This document shows, one piece after another, positions 34,140 through 43,287 of a DNA stretch of 64,000 nucleotides. Origin of the DNA: Actinophytocola gossypii (GTDB taxonomy: Bacteria; Actinomycetota; Actinomycetes; Mycobacteriales; Pseudonocardiaceae). The notes under the pieces were generated by a model. That model was not told where the DNA came from. It made no database searches and worked only from the letters and a program-made list of their open reading frames with translations. Each line of letters opens with the position of its first letter. Position 1 is the stretch's first letter. The translations under genes were made by a program, and so were the position numbers. Location of the stretch: contig NZ_JAFFZE010000009.1 of NCBI RefSeq assembly GCF_025165815.1, forward strand, positions 248,001 through 312,000, read 5' to 3'.

Positions 34140-34766
34140 ATGCGCTTCCGGGATCGGATCGACGCCGGGCGTGCGCTGGCCGAGGTGCTGGAGCCGCTGC
34201 GTGCCGAGGCGCCGATCGTGCTCGGGCTGCCGCGCGGCGGGGTGCCGGTCGCCGCGGAGGTCGCGGCCGAGCTCGGCGCGCCGCTGGACATCGTGCTGGT
34301 GCGCAAGATCGGTGCGCCGGGTCGGGAGGAGCTCGCCGTCGGCGCGGTCGGCGAGGACGGCGTGACCGTGCGGAACGACGAGGTCCTGGCCGAGCTGGGG
34401 CTGACCTGGGCCGACGTGTCCGGTCAGGTCGAGCGGGAGCGGGCGGAGATCGTCCGGCGGGCGACGGAGCTGCGTCCGGGCGGGGAACGCCCCGACCTGC
34501 TTGACCGCACCGTGGTCCTGGTCGACGACGGAATCGCCACCGGCGCGTCGGTGGCCGCCGCGATCCGGGTGCTCCGGCGCCTCGGCGTCCGGCGCCTCGT
34601 GCTGGCGGTGCCGGTCGCCCCGGCGGACGCGCTGCCGAAGCTGCGCGCGCTCGCGGACGACGTCGTGTGCCCGGTGACCCCGGACCGGTTCATCGCGGTG
34701 GGGCAGTGGTACACCGACTTCGCGCAGGTCTCGGACCGGGAGGTGCGCAAGCTCCTCGCGGGCTGA
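34140..34766 (+). CDS. Phosphoribosyltransferase-family protein
   Basis: A 208-residue type I PRTase fold. The PRPP loop is VVLVDDGIATGAS (about 123-135), preceded by IVLGLPRGGVPVAAEVAAELGAPLDIVLVRKIGAPG and followed by VLAVPVAP. This is the ComF/YigZ-unrelated erythromycin-esterase-associated group whose substrate is unknown, not a recognised purine or pyrimidine salvage enzyme. GGAGGTGA lies 5 nt before the ATG. The 3' end is 2 bp from the convergent helicase stop. Confidence 0.87.
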   Translation: MRFRDRIDAGRALAEVLEPLRAEAPIVLGLPRGGVPVAAEVAAELGAPLDIVLVRKIGAPGREELAVGAVGEDGVTVRNDEVLAELGLTWADVSGQVERERAEIVRRATELRPGGERPDLLDRTVVLVDDGIATGASVAAAIRVLRRLGVRRLVLAVPVAPADALPKLRALADDVVCPVTPDRFIAVGQWYTDFAQVSDREVRKLLAG

Positions 34767-34768
34767 CG

Positions 34769-37267
34769 TCAGAGCTGGCCGGCGTCGGTGATCGTGACGG
34801 CGGCGGCGCCGATCTCGTCGGAGGCCTCCAGGTCGATGTCGGCGGTGAAGCCCCAGTCGTGGTCGCCGGCGGGGTCGGCGAAGATCTGGCGGACCTGCCA
34901 GCGGTCCGGTTGCTGGTCGATGATCAGGTACTTCGGGCCCCGCGCGTCCGGGCCGGTGTCGATCTCGTCGTGCAGGTCGAAGTACGGCTCAAGGGCGTCC
35001 TCCCACGCCTCGGCGTCCCAGCCGGACTCGGCGTCGAGCGCGCCCAGGTCGGCGTAGGCCCGGCGGGCGGCCAGCTGGACCCGGTGGAACAGCGCGTTGC
35101 GGACCAGGACCCGGAACGCCCGCGTGTTCGTGGTCACCGCGGGAACGGTGTCGTCGGGTTCGGTGAGCGGGTCGTCGGTGGGGTTGGTGAGCTTCTCCCA
35201 CTCGTCCAGCAGGCTGGAGTCGACCTGGCGCACCAGCTCGCCGAGCCACTCGATCAGGTCGGCCAGCTCCTCGGTCTTCGCTTCGGCCGGGACCGTCTGG
35301 CGGAGTGCCTTGTACGTGTCGGCGAGGTAGCGCAGGACCATGCCCTCGCTGCGGGCCAGCTGGTAGAAGCCGACGTACTCGACGAACGTCATCGCCCGCT
35401 CGTACATGTCCCTGGCCACCGACTTGGGGGACAGGTGGTAGTCCGCCACCCACGGGTGTCCCTGGCGGTACGTCTCGTACGCGGCGTGCAGCAACTCCTC
35501 GAGGGGCTTGGGATGGGTGACGTCCTCGAGCAGCGCCATCCGGTCGTCGTACTCGATGCCCTCGGCCTTCATCGCCTGGACGGCCTCGCCGCGGGCCTTG
35601 AACTGCTGGGCGCTCAGGACCTGCCTCGGGTCCTCCAGAATGGACTCGATGACCGACAGGACGTCCAGCGGATAGCTGGGGTCGGTGCGGTCCAGCAGCT
35701 CGATCGCGGCCAGTGCCAACGGGGACAGCGGCTGGTTGAGGGCGAAGTCGAGTTGCAGATCCACGGTCAGGCGCACTCGGCGGCCCTGCTCGTCCGGTTC
35801 GTCGAGCTTCTCCACCACGCCCGCCGCCAGCAGCGCGCGGTAGATCGCGATCGCGCGGCGGATGTGGCGCCGCTGGGCCGGACGGTCCTCGTGGTTGTCC
35901 TCCAGGAGCTTGCGCATCGCGCTGAACGCGTCGCCCGGGCGGCCGATCACGTTCAGCAGCATGGCGTGGCTGACCTGGAAGCTGGACGTCAGCGGCTCCG
36001 GTTCGGCCTCCACCAGGCGCTGGAACGTCGGCTCGCCCCAGCCGATCGAGCCCTCCGGAGGCTTCTTGCGCACCACCTTGCGGCGCTTCTTCGGGTCGTC
36101 GCCGGCCTTCGCCAGGGCCTTCTCGTTCTCGATGACGTGTTCGGGGGCCTGCACGACGACGTTGCCGACCGTGTCGTAGCCGGCCCGCCCGGCCCGGCCG
36201 GCGATCTGGTGGAACTCCCGTGCCTTCAGCAGCCGCACCCGCTGACCGTCGTACTTGGACAGTGCGGTGAACACGACCGTCCTGATCGGCACGTTGATGC
36301 CGACCCCCAGCGTGTCCGTGCCGCACACGATCTTCATCAGGCCGGCCTGCGCCAACCGCTCCACCAGCCTGCGGTACTTCGGCAGCATGCCGGCGTGGTG
36401 CACGCCGATCCCGTGCCGCACCAGCCGGGACAGCGTTTTCCCGAAGCCCGCCGTGAACCGGAAGTTGCCGATCAGCTCGGCGATCCGGTCCTTCTCCGCG
36501 CGCGTGCACACGTTGATGCTCATCAGCGACTGCGCCCGCTCCAGCGCCGCCGCCTGGGTGAAGTGCACGACGTAGACCGGCGCCTGGTTCGTGCCGAGCA
36601 GCTCCTCGATCGTCTCGTGCAGCGGGGTCAGGCGGAACGAGTAGAACAGCGGGACCGGGCGCTGCGCGGAGGTGACCACCGCCGTGGACCGGCCGGTGCG
36701 CCGGGTCAGGTCCGCCTCGAACCGGCTGACGTCGCCCAGCGTGGCCGACATCAGCAGGAACTGCGCCTTCGGCAGCTCAAGCAGCGGCACCTGCCAGGCC
36801 CAGCCCCGGTCGGGCTCGGCGTAGAAGTGGAACTCGTCCATCACCACCTGGCCGACGTCCGCGTCGCCGCCCTCGCGCAGCGCGATGTTGGCCAGGATCT
36901 CGGCCGTGCAGCAGATGATCGGCGCCGCCGGGTTGACCGCGGAGTCCCCGGTCAGCATGCCGACGTTGACCGCGCCGAACACCTCGCAGAGCGCGAAGAA
37001 CTTCTCCGACACCAGCGCCTTGATCGGCGCCGTGTAGAACGTCCGCTGCCCGTTCGCCAGCGCGACGAAGTGCGCGCCGGTGGCCACCATGCTCTTGCCG
37101 GACCCGGTCGGCGTGGACAGGATCACGTTCGACCCGGAGACGATCTCGATCATCGCCTCCTGCTGGGCCGGGTAGAGCGTCAGGCCCTGCTCCTCGGCCC
37201 ACGTGCCGAACGCGTCGAACAGGGAATCCGGGTCGGGCTCGGCCGGCAGCGCCTCGATGAGTGTCAT
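34769..37267 (-). CDS. DEAD/DEAH-box (Ski2-like) helicase with DUF3516 domain
   Basis: An 832-residue superfamily 2 helicase. Motif I is PTGSGKS (53-59), motif II DEFH (144-147, in VVMDEFHFYAE), motif III SATLGD, motifs IV-VI include HHAGMLPKYR, GTDTLGVGINVPIRTV and QIAGRAGRAGYD. The C-terminal half is DUF3516, an actinobacterial helical/beta domain. Function is probably RNA remodelling or turnover; direct evidence is scarce. It starts 41 bp downstream of the PP2C gene on the same strand. Confidence 0.92.
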   Translation of the reverse strand: MTLIEALPAEPDPDSLFDAFGTWAEEQGLTLYPAQQEAMIEIVSGSNVILSTPTGSGKSMVATGAHFVALANGQRTFYTAPIKALVSEKFFALCEVFGAVNVGMLTGDSAVNPAAPIICCTAEILANIALREGGDADVGQVVMDEFHFYAEPDRGWAWQVPLLELPKAQFLLMSATLGDVSRFEADLTRRTGRSTAVVTSAQRPVPLFYSFRLTPLHETIEELLGTNQAPVYVVHFTQAAALERAQSLMSINVCTRAEKDRIAELIGNFRFTAGFGKTLSRLVRHGIGVHHAGMLPKYRRLVERLAQAGLMKIVCGTDTLGVGINVPIRTVVFTALSKYDGQRVRLLKAREFHQIAGRAGRAGYDTVGNVVVQAPEHVIENEKALAKAGDDPKKRRKVVRKKPPEGSIGWGEPTFQRLVEAEPEPLTSSFQVSHAMLLNVIGRPGDAFSAMRKLLEDNHEDRPAQRRHIRRAIAIYRALLAAGVVEKLDEPDEQGRRVRLTVDLQLDFALNQPLSPLALAAIELLDRTDPSYPLDVLSVIESILEDPRQVLSAQQFKARGEAVQAMKAEGIEYDDRMALLEDVTHPKPLEELLHAAYETYRQGHPWVADYHLSPKSVARDMYERAMTFVEYVGFYQLARSEGMVLRYLADTYKALRQTVPAEAKTEELADLIEWLGELVRQVDSSLLDEWEKLTNPTDDPLTEPDDTVPAVTTNTRAFRVLVRNALFHRVQLAARRAYADLGALDAESGWDAEAWEDALEPYFDLHDEIDTGPDARGPKYLIIDQQPDRWQVRQIFADPAGDHDWGFTADIDLEASDEIGAAAVTITDAGQL

Positions 37268-37308
37268 GGTGGCCCCGATCGTGCCTGATCGGTGCCGCCG
37301 CACCCAAG

Positions 37309-38226
37309 TCAGGGCGCGGGTGGGAACGGAACGAGGACCGTGGTGACGTTGTCGTGCCCGCCCAGCTCCAGCGCGACCCTGGTCAGCTCGTCCGCGCCGG
37401 TCAGCGGAACCACCTCGGCCGGGTCGCCGGGCAGTGCCTCGACCAGGGCCGCCGGCTCGGGCAGGTAGTTCCACAGCCCGTCGCTGCACAACAGCACCTG
37501 GCCGGGGCCGTCCGGGGTCAGGGTCAGCGTCCTCGGCTCGATCGCGCCCGCGTCCGCGCCGATCCACCTCGACAGGGCGTGCGCCTGGTAGGCCGACATG
37601 GCCTGCTCCTCGCTCATGCCCTCGGCCACCAGTTCGGCGGCCACGGTGTCGTCGGCGGTCAGCAACCGCGCGTCCGACCCGGCGAGCCAGTACGCCCGGC
37701 TGTCCCCGACCCAGCCGACGGTGACCGTGGTCGCCGTGACCACGGCGGAGACGAACGTGCACGACGGTGCCGTGCCGGCCTTCTCCGGGTCCGCCAGCGC
37801 GGTGACGCCCTCGATCGCCCGCGCCACCGCTGCCCGGGTGGCCGCCTCGGCGTCGCCGCCCTCCCCTGCCGCGTCGAGCAGCACCGCGAGTGCCTCGTCG
37901 ACCGCGCGCTGGGCGGCGCTGTCGCCTCGGTCCGAGGTCGCCACGCCGTCGCACACGACCGCGACCACCGTGGGCGTCCCGTCGGTGACCACGCCGAACG
38001 CCATCGAGTCCTCGTTGCGGGCACGGCGCCGGCCGCGGTCGCTGATCCCGGCGACCAGGCCGAGGTCGGCGACCATCCGGTCCCGTCCGGTCGGCTGGGT
38101 GCGGCCGCAGTCCGCGCAGACCCCCTCGTCGCTCACGTCGGAGCTCCGGCAGGCGACACACGGCCAGTCGCCCGCGGTGCCGAGCGGACCGCCTTCCGGT
38201 GTCCGGGCGGTGTCCACCAAAACCAT
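37309..38226 (-). CDS. PP2C-family Ser/Thr phosphatase with N-terminal zinc ribbon
   Basis: A 305-residue phosphatase. C23/C26/C37/C40 (CVACRSSD...CADCG) form a short zinc ribbon, then the PP2C core with RNEDSMAFG, VVCDGVATSDRGD, GWVGDSRAYWL, LLCSDGLWNYLP and HDNVTTVLV, so the metal-binding aspartates are intact. It should reverse Ser/Thr phosphorylation; ribbon-bearing PP2Cs are often encoded with von Willebrand and kinase genes, but no kinase is nearby. AAGGAG precedes the ATG. Confidence 0.9.
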   Translation of the reverse strand: MVLVDTARTPEGGPLGTAGDWPCVACRSSDVSDEGVCADCGRTQPTGRDRMVADLGLVAGISDRGRRRARNEDSMAFGVVTDGTPTVVAVVCDGVATSDRGDSAAQRAVDEALAVLLDAAGEGGDAEAATRAAVARAIEGVTALADPEKAGTAPSCTFVSAVVTATTVTVGWVGDSRAYWLAGSDARLLTADDTVAAELVAEGMSEEQAMSAYQAHALSRWIGADAGAIEPRTLTLTPDGPGQVLLCSDGLWNYLPEPAALVEALPGDPAEVVPLTGADELTRVALELGGHDNVTTVLVPFPPAP

Positions 38227-38300
38227 GTGCTCCTTCCGAGGGGTCGTGATCTCAGCCTAGACCGCGGGCTCGGCGGGCAGAGCCGGAACGATCCGCCGGC

Positions 38301-38348
38301 TTGACAAACGCGCGTCGCGGGCTCCACCATTCCACTACTTCATTAGTG
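38301..38348 (+). promoter_or_regulatory. GntR-ABC operon promoter and inverted repeat
   Basis: A consensus -35 TTGACA (38301-38306) is followed 18 bp later by a weak -10 (CACCAT, 38325-38330). An inverted repeat CACTA (38333-38337) / TAGTG (38344-38348) sits around the transcript start, 12 bp before the GntR ATG. It probably binds the YtrA-type GntR encoded next. Confidence 0.6.
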
Positions 38349-38360
38349 AAAGGGTGCTGG

Positions 38361-38759
38361 ATGATCGAGTTCCGACTCGACCGGGGTTCCGGAGTCGCCA
38401 CCTATCTGCAACTCGTGCACCAGGTCAAGCAGGCGTTGCGGCTTGGTGTGCTGCGGCCGGGGGACCGGCTGCCGACAGCGAAGGAGGTCGTCGACCAGTT
38501 GGCCATCAACCCGAACACGGTGCTCAAGGCCTATCGGGAGCTCGAACGCGAGGGACTCGTCGCGGCGAAGCCGGGTCTTGGCACGTTCGTGCAACGCGCG
38601 CTCGGTGGCACGTCGGTGACCGAGCACGCCCGGCTGCGCGACTCGCTGGGCGCCTGGGTCACCGACGCCCGCGCGGCCGGCCTGGACGCCGAGGACGTGG
38701 AGGCCCTGTTCGCGGCCGTGGTGCTCGACAAGTTTCGCGTAGGGGAGGAGACGGCATGA
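38361..38759 (+). CDS. GntR-family (YtrA subfamily) regulator
   Basis: A 132-residue regulator: IEFRLDRGSGVATYLQLVHQVKQALRLGVLRPGDRLPTAKEVVDQLAINPNTVLKAYRELEREGLVAAKPGLGTFV, a GntR winged helix, and only a short helical tail, which defines the YtrA group that governs ABC exporters. Its stop overlaps the ABC ATPase start (ATGA), so it heads a three-gene operon that it presumably represses, with an antibiotic or envelope signal as inducer. Confidence 0.93.
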   Translation: MIEFRLDRGSGVATYLQLVHQVKQALRLGVLRPGDRLPTAKEVVDQLAINPNTVLKAYRELEREGLVAAKPGLGTFVQRALGGTSVTEHARLRDSLGAWVTDARAAGLDAEDVEALFAAVVLDKFRVGEETA

Positions 38760-39664
38760 CCGCGTCGACGGCGTTGACGGCGACCGGGCTGGGCAAGCGG
38801 TACCGGGGGAACTGGGCGCTGAAGGACTGCTCGCTGGCGGTGCCGGCGGGGCGCGTGGCCGCGCTGGTCGGGCCGAACGGTGCCGGCAAGACGACGTTGC
38901 TGCACCTGGCGACCGGGCTGCTGACGCCGACCTCTGGCTCGGTGTCGGTGTTCGGCGAGCCGGCCGGGCGGAACGCGACCCTGGCGCGGGTGGCGTTCCT
39001 GGCCCAGGACAAGCCGCTCTACGACGGGTTCACCGTCGCCGACATGCTGCGGTTCGGGCGGCACCTGAACCCGCGCTGGGACGACGACTCGGCCAGGACG
39101 CGGCTGGCGGCGCTGGGGATCCCGCTCGACCGCAAGGTGGGCGCGCTCTCCGGCGGGCAGCAGGCGCAGGTCGCGTTGACCGTCGCGCTCGCGAAGCGCC
39201 CGGAGCTGCTGCTGCTCGACGAACCGCTGGCGAACCTGGACCCGCTGGCCCGGCACGAGGTCATGCGGGACCTGATGGTCGCGGTCGCCGAGCGGGAGAT
39301 GACCGTGGTGCTCTCCTCGCACGTGGTACCGGACCTGAAGGACACCTGTGACTGGCTGATCGTGCTCAACGGCGGCCGGGTGCAGCTCAGTGGGGACATC
39401 GAGGAGCTGATCGCCGGGCACCGGCTGCTGACCGGCCCGGTCTCGCTCGCGGACGGTGTGGCCGGCCGGCTGGACACGGTGGACGACCGGCGGACCGACC
39501 GGCAGGCCACGCTGCTGGTGCGGGCCGGCCCGGGCGAGGTCTTCGATCCACGGTGGACCGTTCGGGGTGTCGAGCTGGAGGAGCTGGTGGTGGCCTACCT
39601 GCGCAGCCCGGACTCCACCGCGTTGCCACGCCTGACGCTCGCTGGTGTCCTGGGAGGGAACTGA
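38756..39664 (+). CDS. ABC transporter ATP-binding protein (YtrB-like)
   Basis: A 302-residue ATPase: Walker A GPNGAGKTT, Q-loop FLAQDKPLY, signature LSGGQQAQVAL, Walker B LLLLDEPLANLD, and H-loop SSHVVPDL. It should energise the permease encoded next. The ATG overlaps the GntR stop; its own stop overlaps the permease ATG by one base. Confidence 0.93.
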   Translation: MTASTALTATGLGKRYRGNWALKDCSLAVPAGRVAALVGPNGAGKTTLLHLATGLLTPTSGSVSVFGEPAGRNATLARVAFLAQDKPLYDGFTVADMLRFGRHLNPRWDDDSARTRLAALGIPLDRKVGALSGGQQAQVALTVALAKRPELLLLDEPLANLDPLARHEVMRDLMVAVAEREMTVVLSSHVVPDLKDTCDWLIVLNGGRVQLSGDIEELIAGHRLLTGPVSLADGVAGRLDTVDDRRTDRQATLLVRAGPGEVFDPRWTVRGVELEELVVAYLRSPDSTALPRLTLAGVLGGN

Positions 39665-40578
39665 TGTACTGGATGACGCTGCGGCAGCACCGGATGCAGT
39701 TGCTGGTCACGCTCGGCCTGTTGGCCGCCTTCGGCGTGGTGCTGCTCGTGCACGGCATCGGCACCGCGAGCGCCACCGAGGGGCTGACCGGTCACGCCCT
39801 GGAGGAGGCACTGGGCTCCCGGCAGGACGTGCTGCTCGCCGTGATCGGGTGGTTCCCGGTCCTGCCGGCGCTGATCGGGGTGTTCTGGGGTGCTCCCGTG
39901 CTCTCGCGTGAGTACGAGCGGGGCACGCATCTGCTGGCGTGGACGCAGTCGGTGTCGCGACGGCGGTGGGTGCTCACGAAGCTCGGGGTCCTGGCGCTGC
40001 TGGTGACGCTGGCCGGGCTGGCGCTCGGCCTGATGGTCGACGCATGGATCGGGGTCGGCGGGGCACGGGTCGAGCAGAGGTTCGGTGACACCGCGGTCTT
40101 CACGACGAGCGGGGTGGCCGCAGCGGGGTGGTGGCTGTTCGCGTTCATGCTCGGCGCCTCGGCGGGCGCGCTGTTCCGACGGCTGCTGCCGGCGATGGCG
40201 GTGACGATCGCGGTGTTCGTCGTGGCGTTGTGGCTGTTCATGGTCAACCGAGGGGAGTACGCCACTCCCGAGCGGTTCGTCTCCGACATCACCGCGCCGA
40301 TGGCGTTCCCCGAGGGGTCCGTACCGGCCGGTGGCGCATGGCTGGACGACAGGGGTGTGGAGGTGTCCGACGACGCCGTCGCGGGGGTCTGTGCGGACGA
40401 GGGCCGAGATACCTACTTGCCCTGCATGGCGGAGGAGGGGTACCGGACGGTGAACTACCTGCACCGGGCCGACCAGTACTGGCGGTTCCAGTGGACCGAG
40501 GCCGGGCTGCTGCTCGGCGCGGCGCTCGTGCTCGGTGGCGTGGGGTACCACCGGGGGACGCGTGCCTCCGTGCGGTGA
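39664..40578 (+). CDS. ABC transporter permease
   Basis: A 304-residue membrane protein with about six helices: LLVTLGLLAAFGVVLLVHG, DVLLAVIGWFPVLPALIGVFWG, LTKLGVLALLVTLAGLALGL, GWWLFAFMLGASAGALF, MAVTIAVFVVALWLFMV and LLLGAALVLGGVGYH. The large loop (about 205-285) between the last two is extracytoplasmic and contains two cysteines. It forms the channel half with the ATPase. The substrate is unknown. The stop is 3 bp from the convergent response regulator. Confidence 0.9.
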   Translation: MYWMTLRQHRMQLLVTLGLLAAFGVVLLVHGIGTASATEGLTGHALEEALGSRQDVLLAVIGWFPVLPALIGVFWGAPVLSREYERGTHLLAWTQSVSRRRWVLTKLGVLALLVTLAGLALGLMVDAWIGVGGARVEQRFGDTAVFTTSGVAAAGWWLFAFMLGASAGALFRRLLPAMAVTIAVFVVALWLFMVNRGEYATPERFVSDITAPMAFPEGSVPAGGAWLDDRGVEVSDDAVAGVCADEGRDTYLPCMAEEGYRTVNYLHRADQYWRFQWTEAGLLLGAALVLGGVGYHRGTRASVR

Positions 40579-40581
40579 CGC

Positions 40582-41241
40582 TCAGGCCCGGCCGACCAGG
40601 CCGGACTCGTAGGCGGCGATGACCAGCTGGGCCCGGTCGCGGGCGTGCAGCTTGCTCAGCAGGCGGCCGACGTGCGTCTTGACCGTCGGCATCCCCAGGT
40701 ACAGGCGTTGGGCGATCTCGCTGTTCGACAGGCCCCGCGCGATCAGGATCAGGACCTCGCGTTCCCGGTCCGTGACGCCCGCCAGCGTCGGGGTCGCGCG
40801 GGGTTCCTGACGCCCGAACTCCGCGATCAGCCGCCGGGTGACGCTCGGCGCAAGCAGCGCGTCGCCCTCGGCCACCACGTCGATCGCCCGCAGCAGGTCG
40901 GCGGGCGGGGTGTCCTTGAGCAGGAACCCGCTCGCCCCGGCCCGCAGCGCGGCGTAGACGTAGGTGTCCAGGTCGAACGTGGTCAGGATCAGCACCTTCA
41001 CCGCCGCGGTGTCCGGGTCGGCGCAGATCCGCCTGGTCGCCTCGATCCCGTCCAGGTCCGGCATCCGCACGTCCATCAGCACCACGTCCGGGCGGGTGGT
41101 CCTGGCCAACTCCACCGCCTCCGCGCCGGTCGCGGCCTCGCCGACCGCCTCCAGGTGCGCCGCGGTCTCCACCAGCAGCCGGAAGCTGCCCCGGACCAGC
41201 GCCTGGTCGTCGGCCACCAGCACCCTGGTCACCCTGGTCAC
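40582..41241 (-). CDS. NarL/LuxR-type response regulator
   Basis: A 219-residue regulator: receiver domain with phosphoacceptor in VVLMDVRMPDLDGIEATRR and the conserved Lys in GFLLKDTPPADLLRAI, then a LuxR HTH (TDREREVLILIARGLSNSEIAQRLYLGMPTVKTHVGRLLSKL). The GTG overlaps the sensor kinase stop (GTGA), so they form one two-component system. Its targets probably include the divergent ABC operon at 42544. An alternative GTG at 41232 would drop three residues. Confidence 0.93.
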   Translation of the reverse strand: MTRVTRVLVADDQALVRGSFRLLVETAAHLEAVGEAATGAEAVELARTTRPDVVLMDVRMPDLDGIEATRRICADPDTAAVKVLILTTFDLDTYVYAALRAGASGFLLKDTPPADLLRAIDVVAEGDALLAPSVTRRLIAEFGRQEPRATPTLAGVTDREREVLILIARGLSNSEIAQRLYLGMPTVKTHVGRLLSKLHARDRAQLVIAAYESGLVGRA

Positions 41242-42386
41242 CGCGTACCGAACGGGATCGTCGCGGTGACCAGGAAACCGCCGCCTGCGCGCGGGCCGGC
41301 GGCGAACGTGCCGCCGTACACCGCGACCCGCTCGCGCATGCCGACCAGCCCGTGCCCGGCGTGCGGCTCGGCCCGCAGCACCGGGCCGTCGTTGGTGACC
41401 TCCACCCGGACATCCTCGCCGGTCGGCGTCACCGTCACCCGGCAGCGGGTCGGGCCGGCGTGTCTGACCACGTTGGTCACCGCCTCCTGCACGATCCGGT
41501 ACACCGACAGCCCGACCCCCTCCGGCACGTCGCCCGCGCCGACCTCGACGGTCACCGACACCCCGGCGTCGGCGGCCCGGGACGCCAGGTCGGGCAGCGC
41601 CGCCAGGCCGGGCGCCGGGGCCAGCGCGGCGCCGTCCCCCTCGGCACGCAGCACGCCCAGCAGGTGCCGCATCTCCGCCAGCGAGCCGCGGCTGGTGTCC
41701 TCGATGACCCGCAGCGCCTCCCGCGCCTCGGCCGGCCGGGACTCCGCCACGTGGTTGCCGATGCCCGCCTTGACCGCGATCAGGCTCATGCTGTGCGCCA
41801 CGATGTCGTGCAGCTCCCTGGCGATCCGCAGCCGCTCCCGCGCCACCGCCTCGCGCGCGGCCCGCGCCACCGCCTCGTCGGCGTAGGCCTGGCGGACCCG
41901 TGCGGTCAGCCCCAGCGTCCAGCCGGTGAGCAGCACCGCCGTCCCGAACGCCAGGCCATAGCCGGTGTCCAGCCACGCCTCGAACGCCGGCCGGCGCGTC
42001 ACCACCGAGACGGCGAACGCCACCACGCACACCGCCAGCGCCACCGCCGACCGCCCGCGCGGCTCGGTCCTGGCCACCAGGTACAGCACCACCGCGATCG
42101 CCACCAGCGGGGCACCGACCGCGACCGTCGGTACCACGCCGGTCAGCAGGCACACCGCGGCCGAGGCCATCGCCACGACCAGCGCCGGCAACGGCCACCG
42201 GCGACGCACCGCGATCGGACCCCCGATGGCCAGGCCCGCCAGGAACGACACCCACACCGGCTCGCGGACCGACCCCGGCGGCTCCGCGTCGATCGCCGCG
42301 AACACCACGATCCCGCCGAACACCAGCGCCACCAGCACGTCGAACGCGACGAGGTGGCGCTGGTCGCGGAGCAGGAACGTCAGCAC
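41238..42386 (-). CDS. Sensor histidine kinase (NarL-type, HisKA_3)
   Basis: A 382-residue membrane kinase. Four or five hydrophobic helices (about residues 12-150), then HisKA_3 with ERLRIARELHDIVAHSMSLIAVKAGI (phosphorylated His in ELHD) and an HATPase with YRIVQEAVTNVVRHAG and GHGLVGMRERV. There is no large extracellular sensor, so the signal is probably at the membrane, as in BceS/LiaS-like systems paired with ABC exporters. The start is a leaderless GTG (TACCGT 6 nt upstream). Confidence 0.92.
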   Translation of the reverse strand: MLTFLLRDQRHLVAFDVLVALVFGGIVVFAAIDAEPPGSVREPVWVSFLAGLAIGGPIAVRRRWPLPALVVAMASAAVCLLTGVVPTVAVGAPLVAIAVVLYLVARTEPRGRSAVALAVCVVAFAVSVVTRRPAFEAWLDTGYGLAFGTAVLLTGWTLGLTARVRQAYADEAVARAAREAVARERLRIARELHDIVAHSMSLIAVKAGIGNHVAESRPAEAREALRVIEDTSRGSLAEMRHLLGVLRAEGDGAALAPAPGLAALPDLASRAADAGVSVTVEVGAGDVPEGVGLSVYRIVQEAVTNVVRHAGPTRCRVTVTPTGEDVRVEVTNDGPVLRAEPHAGHGLVGMRERVAVYGGTFAAGPRAGGGFLVTATIPFGTR

Positions 42387-42392
42387 GGCACG

Positions 42393-42398
42393 ACGGTA
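42393..42398 (-). promoter_or_regulatory. Leaderless -10 box of the two-component system
   Basis: Minus-strand TACCGT ends 6 nt before the GTG at 42386. The rest of the 157-bp divergent region to 42544 shows no clear promoter for the ABC operon. Confidence 0.5.
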
Positions 42399-42543
42399 GC
42401 CGCCGGCACGCCGGCCGCGCGTCGGACGCGAGGACGTCATACCCCGGGTGGACCCCGTCGCCCTAATCGGCCCCTGGTCGGACCGGGGTGTGACGGGCCG
42501 TGGGGCGATGTGCGGAACGCCTCGGCCGGCGACGCTGATCGCC

Positions 42544-43287
42544 GTGACCACAACTACCTCTCCGGCCGCGAGCGCGGTCGGGCTGACCAAGGTGTACGGC
42601 AGCGGCGACTCCCGCGTCGCCGCACTCGACGACGTGACCGTGGACTTCGCCGCCGGGCGCTTCACGGCGATCATGGGCCCGTCCGGGTCCGGCAAGTCCA
42701 CCCTCATGCACTGCGTGGCCGGGCTGGACGAGCCGACCTCGGGCCGGGTGTGGCTCGGCGACGTCGAGCTGTCCGCCCTCGCCGACGACGACCTCACCGC
42801 CCTGCGCCGCGACCGCGTCGGCTTCGTGTTCCAGGCGTTCAACCTGCTCCCGACGCTCACCGCGTGGGAGAACATCACCCTGCCGCTCGACCTCGCCGGC
42901 AAACGCACCGACCAGCGTCTCGCCGACACGATCGTGCGCGCGGTCGGGCTGGGGGACCGCCTGCACCACCGGCCGAGCCAGCTCTCCGGCGGCCAGCAGC
43001 AGCGGGTCGCCTGCGCCCGCGCGATGGTGACCGGCCCGGACGTGGTGTTCGCCGACGAACCGACCGGTGCGCTGGACTCCCGCGCGTCGGCCGACCTGCT
43101 GGGCCTGCTCCGGCGCGGCGTCGACGAGCTCGGGCAGACCGTGGTGATGGTGACCCACGAGCCGGCCGCCGCCGCGTACGCCGACCGCGTCCTGTTCCTC
43201 GCCGACGGCCGGCTGGTCGACGCGCTCGACGCGCCGACCGCGGACCGGGTGCTGGACCGGATGAAGTCGCTGGAAAGGGTGAGCTGA
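42544..43287 (+). CDS. ABC transporter ATP-binding protein (MacB/LolD type)
   Basis: A 247-residue ATPase: VGLTKVYGSGDSRVAALDDV, Walker A GPSGSGKST, Q-loop FVFQAFNLLPTLTAWENITLPL, signature LSGGQQQRVACARA, Walker B VVFADEPTGALD, and VMVTHEP. The LPTLTAWEN segment is typical of MacB/LolD/BceA ATPases that serve FtsX-type permeases. The GTG at 42544 begins the protein; the permease starts directly after its stop. Confidence 0.93.
   Translation: MTTTTSPAASAVGLTKVYGSGDSRVAALDDVTVDFAAGRFTAIMGPSGSGKSTLMHCVAGLDEPTSGRVWLGDVELSALADDDLTALRRDRVGFVFQAFNLLPTLTAWENITLPLDLAGKRTDQRLADTIVRAVGLGDRLHHRPSQLSGGQQQRVACARAMVTGPDVVFADEPTGALDSRASADLLGLLRRGVDELGQTVVMVTHEPAAAAYADRVLFLADGRLVDALDAPTADRVLDRMKSLERVS

Noticed and set aside
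34667-37288. 873-codon plus-strand frame opposite the helicase
   Set aside because: Antisense shadow; the helicase on the minus strand has all SF2 motifs.
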